Of a stretch of DNA of 5,321 nt, positions 1-5,321 are shown piece after piece. The notes beneath the pieces are model-generated. The model was not told the origin of the DNA. It searched no databases and saw only the letters and a list, made by a program, of their open reading frames with translations. The DNA is taken from NCBI GenBank assembly GCA_945860335.1, contig CAMAQW010000130.1:1-5321 (forward strand). The letters are read 5' to 3'. How positions within the stretch are numbered: position 1 is the first letter of the stretch; each line of letters begins with the position of its first letter. The translations under genes and the position numbers were made by a program. The DNA is from Sediminibacterium ginsengisoli (GTDB lineage Bacteria > Bacteroidota > Bacteroidia > Chitinophagales > Chitinophagaceae).

Positions 1-357
1 GCCTATTTTAAGGGATCAGTGGTGAGTTATGCCAATGAAATCAAAGGCGATTTACTAGATGTTTCTAAGGAAACCATGGAAACCGTGGGTGTGGTAAGTG
101 AAGAATGTGTACGAAAAATGGCTATTTCGGCCCGAAAACTGCTTAAAACAGACTATTCTGTGGCAGTTAGTGGCATTATGGGACCTGGAGGCGAAACCCC
201 CGAAAAGCCCGTAGGAATGGTTTGGATGGCCGTAGCATCGGAAAACGAAGTTCGTGCACAGGTATTCCACTTTAGATTTGACCGCAAGCGTAATATTGAA
301 TTAACCGCCAATAGCGCCCTAAATATGCTCCGACTTCTAATTGTGGATAAGAGTTAA
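1..357 (+). CDS. cinA: CinA family protein, C-terminal amidohydrolase domain (5' end cut off by window)
   Basis: This is the last 118 codons of a gene that begins before the window; the reading frame is open from base 1 and stops at TAA 355-357. The visible protein matches the C-terminal CinA/PncC domain, which in characterised members deamidates nicotinamide mononucleotide to nicotinic acid mononucleotide in NAD salvage in the cytoplasm. Hallmarks, numbered in the fragment: the SYANEIK segment (9-15), VGVVSEECVRKMA (29-41), the glycine-rich SGIMGPGG loop (57-64) and KPVGMVW (69-75). These line up with the family pattern YSN..K, G.VSE....MA, SGI.GP.GG and KPVGTV. Bacteroidota CinA proteins usually also carry an N-terminal MoeA/MogA-like domain, giving about 415 residues; whether this one does cannot be seen. 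A GTG at 19-21 is in frame but is internal, because the homology continues upstream of it. Family assignment is firm; activity is inferred. Confidence 0.9.
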   Translation, partial: AYFKGSVVSYANEIKGDLLDVSKETMETVGVVSEECVRKMAISARKLLKTDYSVAVSGIMGPGGETPEKPVGMVWMAVASENEVRAQVFHFRFDRKRNIELTANSALNMLRLLIVDKS

Positions 358-378
358 TCCTATTTTAAGCGCATAACG

Positions 379-386
379 TACTTTTG
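379..386 (+). promoter_or_regulatory. Bacteroidota-type -7 promoter element upstream of the E2 gene
   Basis: TACTTTTG fits the Bacteroidota primary sigma -7 consensus TAnnTTTG exactly. It lies in the 55-base gap between the cinA stop and the E2 start. A start site about 7 bases downstream would give a leader of roughly 20 nt. There is no good -33 TTG; the nearest candidate is a TTA at 354-356, 22 bases upstream, overlapping the cinA stop. The match suggests the E2 gene can be transcribed independently of cinA. It is based on the motif alone. Confidence 0.5.
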
Positions 387-412
387 TACTGTCGAAAAAC
401 GGCTAGCAGTCT

Positions 413-1798
413 ATGGCAATTGTTGATTTAGTGATGCCCAAATTGGGCGAAAGTATTATGGAGGCCACCATTTTAAAATGGAACAAGCAAATTGGAGACA
501 ATATTGCCGTGGACGAAACCGTACTTGAAATTGCTACAGACAAAGTAGACACAGAGGTTCCTGCCCCATTTGCAGGTAAATTAGTTGAAATTTGTTTTCA
601 GGTAAATGATGTGGCGCCCATTGGAAGTGTGCTTGCGAAAATTGAAATTGCCGGCGAAAATAATGCTGTAGTAAATACAATTGTTGAGACGCCTGCTCCT
701 CCAGCAGCTGCTCCAGCACCCACTCGGGAAGAAATAGAATCAATTCCATACGTTCCTGCGGCTCCTGTAAATACGGCACCGCAAGAAACTGGAAATACAG
801 AAACTCGTTTTTACTCACCGCTTGTTTTAAACATTGCACAAAGTGAAGGCGTAAGTTTTAGTGATTTAGAAAAAATACCTGGCACTGGATCTGGTGGTAG
901 GGTTTCAAAAAAAGATATTTTAAACTGGGTGGCAGCAAAAAAATCTGGAACAACGGCAAATGTTGTTTCGACAGCAGTTGCAGCTTCGACTCCAACTCCA
1001 GCTGCTTCAACTTCAGCTACTCAAGTTGCGCCAACTACTTCTGCTTCAACCTCAGCGGCTAGCAGCCCTGCAGGTGTTGTATTAAGTGGCGCTTCAGAAA
1101 TTATTGAAATGGACCGCATGCGCAAACTGATTGCCAAGCATATGGTAGACAGTGTGCAAACAAGTCCGCACGTAACAAGCTTTTCTGAAGCTGACGTAAC
1201 TAATTTAGTGCAGTGGAGAAATAACAATAAAGCCACTTTTGAAAAAAGAGAAGGCACCAAATTAACATTCACACCGCTTATTGTAGAATGTTTGGTAGCT
1301 GCTATGAAAAAGTTTCCGCTTATTAATTCAAGTTTAGACGGAGATAAAATTATTATCAAAAAGGATTTTAATATTGGAATGGCTACTGCACTTCCGAATG
1401 GTAACTTAATTGTTCCAGTTATTAAGGGTGCAGATCAACTTAATTTAGTTGGCTTAAGTAAGTCTATTAATAGTTTAGCGGATGCTGCTCGTAACAATAA
1501 ATTAAAACCTGACGATACACAAAACGGCACATTTACTTTTACTAATGTGGGTACTTTTGGAAGCTTGATGGGTACACCTATTATCAATCAACCACAGGTA
1601 GCTATTATTGCAGTGGGTGCCATTAAAAAACGCGTGGCCGTTATTGAAACACCAAGTGGAGATAGCATGGCCATCAGACACATGATGTACCTATCCCTTA
1701 GTTACGATCACCGCATTATTGATGGCAGTGTTGGTGCTAGCTTCTTAACAGAAGTAGCGAACCAACTAGAAGCATGGGACCCAAATAGAACGGCATAA
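413..1798 (+). CDS. 2-oxo acid dehydrogenase complex E2 subunit (dihydrolipoyllysine acyltransferase)
   Basis: A complete 461-residue E2 core subunit, which moves the acyl group from lipoyl-lysine to CoA in a cytoplasmic 2-oxo acid dehydrogenase complex. Domains in order: one lipoyl domain (about 2-80) with lipoylation site Lys44 in ATDKVDTEV; an Ala/Pro-rich linker (about 93-130); a peripheral-subunit-binding domain (about 133-173, from FYSPLVLNIA to GGRVSKKDIL) that docks E1/E3; a Ser/Thr/Ala/Pro-rich linker (about 178-225); and the acyltransferase domain (about 229-455). The catalytic motif is SYDHRIIDG, with His433 and Asp437. The segment TNVGTFGSLMGTPIINQPQ is typical of Bacteroidota E2 proteins. 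Length is normal for a one-lipoyl-domain E2. The start is ATG 413, immediately before the lipoyl fold, with no Shine-Dalgarno sequence. No E1 or E3 gene is visible, and the convergent gene downstream rules out an operon on that side. Pyruvate, branched-chain and 2-oxoglutarate specificities cannot be separated safely; branched-chain or pyruvate type seems likelier, so no symbol is given. Confidence 0.93.
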   Translation: MAIVDLVMPKLGESIMEATILKWNKQIGDNIAVDETVLEIATDKVDTEVPAPFAGKLVEICFQVNDVAPIGSVLAKIEIAGENNAVVNTIVETPAPPAAAPAPTREEIESIPYVPAAPVNTAPQETGNTETRFYSPLVLNIAQSEGVSFSDLEKIPGTGSGGRVSKKDILNWVAAKKSGTTANVVSTAVAASTPTPAASTSATQVAPTTSASTSAASSPAGVVLSGASEIIEMDRMRKLIAKHMVDSVQTSPHVTSFSEADVTNLVQWRNNNKATFEKREGTKLTFTPLIVECLVAAMKKFPLINSSLDGDKIIIKKDFNIGMATALPNGNLIVPVIKGADQLNLVGLSKSINSLADAARNNKLKPDDTQNGTFTFTNVGTFGSLMGTPIINQPQVAIIAVGAIKKRVAVIETPSGDSMAIRHMMYLSLSYDHRIIDGSVGASFLTEVANQLEAWDPNRTA

Positions 1799-1811
1799 GC
1801 CATTCTATTTT
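1783..1811. terminator. Probable bidirectional hairpin terminator between convergent genes
   Basis: The arm AAATAGAACGGC (1783-1794) pairs with GCCATTCTATTT (1799-1810) around an ATAA loop (1795-1798), giving a 12-position stem with one interruption, C1791 opposite A1802. In the - strand transcript that position becomes a U-G wobble, so the stem is continuous there. The + strand copy ends in ATTTT (1807-1811) and the - strand copy in CTATTT, so each direction has an A-rich 5' arm and a short U-rich 3' side. The E2 stop TAA is the loop remainder and the peptidase stop (CTA on the +, 1805-1807) lies in the 3' arm. The U-tracts are short and the stem is AU-rich, so termination strength is uncertain. 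Confidence 0.65.
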
Positions 1812-4717
1812 AATCCCCAATCTCTTCCTTTCATAGTTGCTGGAACACCACTACTAATCCACGGTGCTGGCTTCTCTCCTTTTAATAAATAATCAAAGAA
1901 TTGTTGTTCTCTAATTTGAATATCTTTTCTATTTTTTCGCTCCACTAAATTGTGTGCTTCATTGTTATAGTTTAACATCCAAACTTTTTTACCTAAACGG
2001 CGCAGTGCTGTATAAAACTCAATCCCCTGATACCAAGGCACAGCATCATCTGCATCATTGGCCATTATAACAAGTGGCGTAGTCACTTGAGGTAAATGAA
2101 ATAAGGGAGAATTTTCGATGTATAAATTTGGTTTCTCCCATAAGGTTGCACCAATTCTACTTTGCGTTTTTTCATATTGGAATTGACGGTTCATACCTGG
2201 CCCCCAACGTATACCACCGTAAGCACTTGTCATATTTACAACCGGTGCACCAGCCCATGCTGCAGCATATAAATTGGTTCTAGTAATTAAATGTGCAATT
2301 TGATAACCTCCCCAGCTTTGACCTTGAAGTCCAATTTTGGTGCTATCAATATATCCTTGTTTTACAACAGCGCGCGTTCCACTTAAAATATAATCATATG
2401 CACCTTGGCCTGGATATCCTTTTTTATACCAGATATCTGGCACGAGCACCACATACCCTCGGCTTACAAAAAATGAAATATTTAAACGAGAAGCCGTTGG
2501 AGTTGGCGGAACATAATTGTACAAGGTTTGATTATTGCGTTCGTAGAAATAAACAATCATTGGATACTTTTTAGTAGCATCAAAATTTTCAGGCTTGTAT
2601 AAAATACCTTCTGTTAATTTACCTGTATATGCTTTCCAAGTAAATAACTCGGCAGTACCCCAATTATATTCATTTTGTTGTGGATTGGTAGCAGCCAATT
2701 GATTGGCAGCGCCACCATTTACACTAGAAGTAAATAATGTTGGAGATTGTACATAGGTTTCTTTAGCATAGAGTAATGCATCTGCCTCTTTTGCTTTTTG
2801 CACAAGTGGGCTAAGTGCTACTTTTTCTTTGAATAAAATTTTAAGGGTATTATTACCATATACCAGTGTTGCAAGACCTGCTGTTTTATCTTTTTCATCA
2901 AAAACACGAAGCAGTAATTGCTGTCCGTTTTTTACAAACTTTTCATCGCGGTCTGTAGCGATATAACGGTAAGAAATTTTATTTGCACGACCAGATGTTA
3001 AGCAAATAGATTTTTGTAGACCAAGTGGATCTACCTGCCAAATATCATACCTATCATAGAGTAATACGTACTTGTCATTTTCGGTCCAGCGCATAAGTCC
3101 GTAAGCGTTTGGATCATCAGGTACATCGTTTTCTTCGTCATAAAGTGCAGTTGAAATATCTTTTGCGATTTGATTGGTTACACCCGTTGCATGGTTATAC
3201 ACAAAATATTTTTTAGCAGGCTCATCGTAATAGAGGAGTAAATTACCTGAAACGCTTGGCTGCACATTACCAGATTTTAAATTGGCTTTAATGAGTTTCG
3301 AAGATCCGTCTAATGGATTAATGCTATACACATCATTGATGGTATAGCCCTGCCACTGAGATGCAATTCTTTTGCCTTCATCGGTGGCTGCATAAAACAC
3401 AGAACCGTCGCCATCATTTGTTTGCACCACATTTCTAAATGTAGTAGAGCCAAGTGGCACAACACTATTAGTAGTAAAATCATATCTAGCAGTGTACGCT
3501 CTTCTTAATTCAGATTCTGCAGATCTCAACTGCATCGGCATAATTTGATCATCATTGTAATGCCATACATCTACGCTCACACGGTCAAACTCTGGCAAAC
3601 TCGTATCTTTTAATGGCCATAACGGAGCGGTTCCAAAAAACAGTTGAGCCCCTGATTTACTAAAACTAACCGCTTGGTTTTCGCTTATGATATGCCCTGC
3701 TGGAACTCCTTTAGAAAATTGACCCGCAATAGCTACCGCCGAATCCTGACCATCCTTAAAATAATATAACTGATAAAATTTACGCACTGCTTTTGCGGCG
3801 CTATCTCTTTCGGCAACAAATGCAAGTTGTTTACCTGCTTCGTCAAGTCTAAAGAGTTTAGCGTCATTAAACTTTGTTAAAATAGTTGAAGCCTTCATAC
3901 TGGATAAATCAACCTTAACAATGGTTGCCGCAGAACCAGCCAACCCATTTTTCTTTGTTTTTTTAAGTACCAGTGTCGTGCCTTTTTTATTAAAATAAAA
4001 ATCACTCACCAATTGATATTTCGTTTCTGTGCCGGTATTAAAGTTCATTAGTACAAGCGTTGTTCCTTCTTCCACATTTTCTTCTGCTACCTTAGGTTGT
4101 TGTGCTGGTGTTTGTAAAACAGACATTCCTTTTACAGACGCACTCGTTGCTTTTAAACGAATACTATCTGCTGCACGCACCAAACTATCTGCCATCGCAA
4201 ACATAGATTTGATTTTAGCAGCAGAATCAAGTGATGCTCTTAATTTAGGCGCATCTACCGGTTCTTTATCTAATAAATAAGCAAGCCATCCGCCAGCATC
4301 GTCGGGTAATTTAAAGGATTTTAAACGAGGTGTTTTATGAACAGATTTGTCACCCAGTTTTACCACCCCTAAACTATCTTTAGGCATTTCGTCGGGGCGC
4401 TTCTTTTTAATTTTTGCATCACGCGTTTGCGCAAAAGTTGGCTTGATACGAAATACGGCGTACTTACTATCTTCCGACAAAACAACGCCCGCCCCTCTAG
4501 GAATAACGAGTTTGTAATCCCCTTGTAACGACTGCACCACCAATACCCCATCTCCTTCTTGTGGATTTATAGCATACGCAACATACTTGCCGTCATTACT
4601 AATGGCACGATCTGCAATAGACTGCCAATTGTCATACACGCTGTGGTCTAAAGGTTTTTTTTGAGCCTTTACAGCTACTGCAATAAAAAGTAGAAATAAG
4701 ATAGAAATGTAACGCAT
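1805..4717 (-). CDS. Secreted S9 (prolyl oligopeptidase) family serine peptidase
   Basis: A complete 970-residue exported peptidase. Residues 1-18 are a signal peptide (basic Arg2, hydrophobic core ISILFLLFIAVAV, cleavage predicted after KA before Gln19), so it should act in the periplasm or outside the cell. Residues about 24-700 are beta-strand-rich with propeller-like repeats (for example ISNDGKYVAYAINPQEGD at 39-56). The alpha/beta-hydrolase domain spans about 704-950. The triad is visible: Ser801 in GLQGQSWGGY, Asp890 in NDADDAVPW and His922 in NNEAHNL. S9 enzymes hydrolyse peptides using a propeller that restricts access; the substrate here is unknown. It is longer than classical S9 enzymes (about 700 residues), partly through a low-complexity insert at about 152-218. 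There is no recognisable type IX secretion C-terminal domain. I chose ATG 4717 because the signal peptide begins there; a longer reading from TTG 4753 adds 12 residues ahead of it. There is no Shine-Dalgarno sequence. The gene converges with the E2 gene with a 6-base gap. Confidence 0.92.
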   Translation of the reverse strand: MRYISILFLLFIAVAVKAQKKPLDHSVYDNWQSIADRAISNDGKYVAYAINPQEGDGVLVVQSLQGDYKLVIPRGAGVVLSEDSKYAVFRIKPTFAQTRDAKIKKKRPDEMPKDSLGVVKLGDKSVHKTPRLKSFKLPDDAGGWLAYLLDKEPVDAPKLRASLDSAAKIKSMFAMADSLVRAADSIRLKATSASVKGMSVLQTPAQQPKVAEENVEEGTTLVLMNFNTGTETKYQLVSDFYFNKKGTTLVLKKTKKNGLAGSAATIVKVDLSSMKASTILTKFNDAKLFRLDEAGKQLAFVAERDSAAKAVRKFYQLYYFKDGQDSAVAIAGQFSKGVPAGHIISENQAVSFSKSGAQLFFGTAPLWPLKDTSLPEFDRVSVDVWHYNDDQIMPMQLRSAESELRRAYTARYDFTTNSVVPLGSTTFRNVVQTNDGDGSVFYAATDEGKRIASQWQGYTINDVYSINPLDGSSKLIKANLKSGNVQPSVSGNLLLYYDEPAKKYFVYNHATGVTNQIAKDISTALYDEENDVPDDPNAYGLMRWTENDKYVLLYDRYDIWQVDPLGLQKSICLTSGRANKISYRYIATDRDEKFVKNGQQLLLRVFDEKDKTAGLATLVYGNNTLKILFKEKVALSPLVQKAKEADALLYAKETYVQSPTLFTSSVNGGAANQLAATNPQQNEYNWGTAELFTWKAYTGKLTEGILYKPENFDATKKYPMIVYFYERNNQTLYNYVPPTPTASRLNISFFVSRGYVVLVPDIWYKKGYPGQGAYDYILSGTRAVVKQGYIDSTKIGLQGQSWGGYQIAHLITRTNLYAAAWAGAPVVNMTSAYGGIRWGPGMNRQFQYEKTQSRIGATLWEKPNLYIENSPLFHLPQVTTPLVIMANDADDAVPWYQGIEFYTALRRLGKKVWMLNYNNEAHNLVERKNRKDIQIREQQFFDYLLKGEKPAPWISSGVPATMKGRDWGLK

Positions 4718-4738
4718 AAAAAAAGCATTCAATAGTTT

Positions 4739-4747
4739 CAAAATGTA
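4739..4747 (-). promoter_or_regulatory. Weak -7-like element upstream of the S9 peptidase
   Basis: Read on the - strand this is TACATTTTG, which resembles TAnnTTTG but has one extra base in the spacer. It lies 21 bases upstream of the chosen ATG, giving a leader of about 15 nt. A TTG on the - strand (4773-4775) is 25 bases upstream, slightly farther than usual. If real, it also argues against the alternative TTG start at 4753, which would lie upstream of transcription initiation. This is a low-confidence motif call. Confidence 0.27.
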
Positions 4748-4818
4748 TAGCAATTTAATGTGTGATTGAGCACAAATGCCGAATTGCCAATAGCCGTATT
4801 CTACATTTTATACCCATA

Positions 4819-4841
4819 AATGAACAAAAAGAGGGTTCATT
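4819..4841. repeat. Small inverted repeat in the divergent intergenic region
   Basis: AATGAAC (4819-4825) and GTTCATT (4835-4841) are perfect 7-base inverted copies separated by 9 bases. The repeat sits between two divergent start codons (4717 on the -, 4900 on the +). Two direct copies of AGGGTT (4832-4837 and 4850-4855), 18 bases apart, overlap and follow it. The layout would suit a dimeric regulator site, but a 7-base repeat in AT-rich DNA can arise by chance. Nothing else structured is evident in the 182-base intergenic region apart from the weak promoter-like elements listed separately. Confidence 0.3.
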
Positions 4842-4875
4842 GGTAAATAAGGGTTACTAGAGCCTTAATTTTCTT

Positions 4876-4883
4876 TAACTTTC
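4876..4883 (+). promoter_or_regulatory. Weak -7-like element upstream of the SMP-30-like gene
   Basis: TAACTTTC matches TAnnTTTG except for the last base and lies 16 bases before the ATG at 4900. A TTA at 4854-4856, 19 bases upstream, could stand in for the -33 TTG. The resulting leader would be about 10 nt, short but plausible for Bacteroidota. The surrounding sequence is very T-rich, so a chance match is quite possible. Confidence 0.25.
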
Positions 4884-4899
4884 TTAAATAATCCTTTTT

Positions 4900-5321
4900 A
4901 TGAAAAAAATAATGACCTCCCTGGCGCTTGCATGTTTCTCTTTAGTTAGCATCAACGCGCAAAAAGCAACCGTTCAAAAATTATGGGCTACCGACACCAT
5001 TTTAAAAGTACCAGAATCTGTACTCGTAGATGACAAAGAAAACTGCTTATGGGTTTCAAATATTGACGGCGCTTCTAATGGTAAAGACGGAAAGGGAAGC
5101 ATTAGTAAATTATCAAAAACAGGTGCTTCTATAAATTTAGACTGGGTTACCGGATTAAATGCACCCAAAGGGATGGCCAAATACAAACAAGAACTGTATG
5201 TTGCAGATTTAACAGAGCTTGTAGTTATTGATATAAAAAAAGCCACGATCATTAAAAGGATTCCAGTAGAAGGATCAGTTTTTTTAAATGATGTGACTGT
5301 CAATAAAAATGGCGCTGTTTT
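4900..5321 (+). CDS. Exported SMP-30/gluconolactonase-like beta-propeller protein (3' end cut off by window)
   Basis: An open frame from ATG 4900 to the window edge: 140 complete codons and no stop. Residues 1-20 are a signal peptide (Lys2-Lys3, then a hydrophobic core, cleavage predicted after NA before Gln21), so the protein is probably periplasmic. The mature part reads as the first blades of a propeller: VPESVLVDDKENCLWVSNIDG (from residue 37), GLNAPKGMAKYKQELYVADL (about 93-112), then VFLNDVTVNKNG (127-138). The Pro-Glu near the first blade (Glu39) and the Asn-Asp pair (Asn130-Asp131) sit where SMP-30/gluconolactonase-type proteins keep metal-binding Glu and Asn, but the C-terminal half, with any further ligand, is missing. 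Family members include lactonases, and many are uncharacterised, so no reaction is assigned; an NHL-repeat or other non-enzymatic propeller is the alternative. There is no Shine-Dalgarno sequence; the stretch before the ATG is T-rich. It is divergent from the S9 peptidase. Confidence 0.8.
   Translation, partial: MKKIMTSLALACFSLVSINAQKATVQKLWATDTILKVPESVLVDDKENCLWVSNIDGASNGKDGKGSISKLSKTGASINLDWVTGLNAPKGMAKYKQELYVADLTELVVIDIKKATIIKRIPVEGSVFLNDVTVNKNGAV

Noticed and set aside
534..1359. Two open frames on the - strand within the E2 gene
   Set aside because: They are shadows of the E2 gene; the Leu/Gln-rich and Val/Glu/Ala-rich translations reflect the antisense of its linkers.
2293..2574. 93-codon open frame on the + strand inside the peptidase gene
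   Set aside because: It is antisense to the catalytic domain of the S9 peptidase and shows no domain or start signal.
4718..4753. Longer start for the S9 peptidase at TTG 4753 (12 extra residues)
   Set aside because: The start would be a rare TTG, and the extra residues precede a signal peptide that begins properly at ATG 4717.
4750..4787. GCAATT (4750-4755) and AATTGC (4782-4787) inverted copies
   Set aside because: Only six bases with a 26-base separation in AT-rich DNA; this is expected by chance.
4900..4959. Lipoprotein signal in the SMP-30-like protein (LALAC, Cys12)
   Set aside because: Cys12 is too close to the N-terminus, the hydrophobic core continues past it, and an Ala-Gln signal peptidase I site follows at 20/21.
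4974..5303. Open frame of 109 codons on the - strand
   Set aside because: It lies wholly antisense to the SMP-30-like coding region, whose signal peptide and propeller motifs are convincing; its own translation matches nothing recognisable.
1..5321. Mobile elements, CRISPR arrays, tRNA or rRNA genes, toxin-antitoxin or defence systems
   Set aside because: No terminal repeats, transposase motifs, regular repeat-spacer pattern, cloverleaf sequence or small paired genes were seen; nearly all the window is covered by four housekeeping or secreted-protein genes.

Overview
The window looks like ordinary chromosomal DNA from a member of the Bacteroidota, possibly a Chitinophagaceae- or Sphingobacteriia-like lineage; the family-level guess is weak. 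Four things point there. No start codon has a Shine-Dalgarno sequence. One gene has a clean TAnnTTTG-type -7 promoter element. Both exported proteins have signal peptides ending in Ala-Gln. The large S9 peptidase and the E2 acyltransferase have wording typical of that phylum. The DNA is moderately AT-rich and no mobile elements, RNA genes or CRISPR arrays were seen.

Layout, left to right: (1) the 3' end of a + strand cinA-type gene (1-357), covering the C-terminal nicotinamide-nucleotide amidohydrolase domain; (2) a 55-base gap with a promoter; (3) a complete + strand E2 subunit of a 2-oxo acid dehydrogenase complex (413-1798); (4) a convergent junction of only six bases, where a 12-bp hairpin contains both stop codons and probably serves as a bidirectional terminator; (5) a complete - strand secreted S9-family serine peptidase (1805-4717); (6) a 182-base divergent intergenic region with weak promoter-like elements and a small inverted repeat; (7) the 5' end of a + strand exported beta-propeller protein of the SMP-30/gluconolactonase type (4900 to the window edge), with no stop codon inside the window.

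The genes do not form one pathway. CinA (NAD-related nucleotide salvage) and E2 (central or branched-chain oxo-acid oxidation) are cytoplasmic and co-oriented, but a promoter between them suggests E2 can be transcribed alone. The peptidase and the propeller protein are both predicted to be exported and are divergently transcribed, so they may share regulation from the common upstream region; this is inference. I found no convincing undescribed system. The most interesting structure is the compact terminator with both stop codons inside it.
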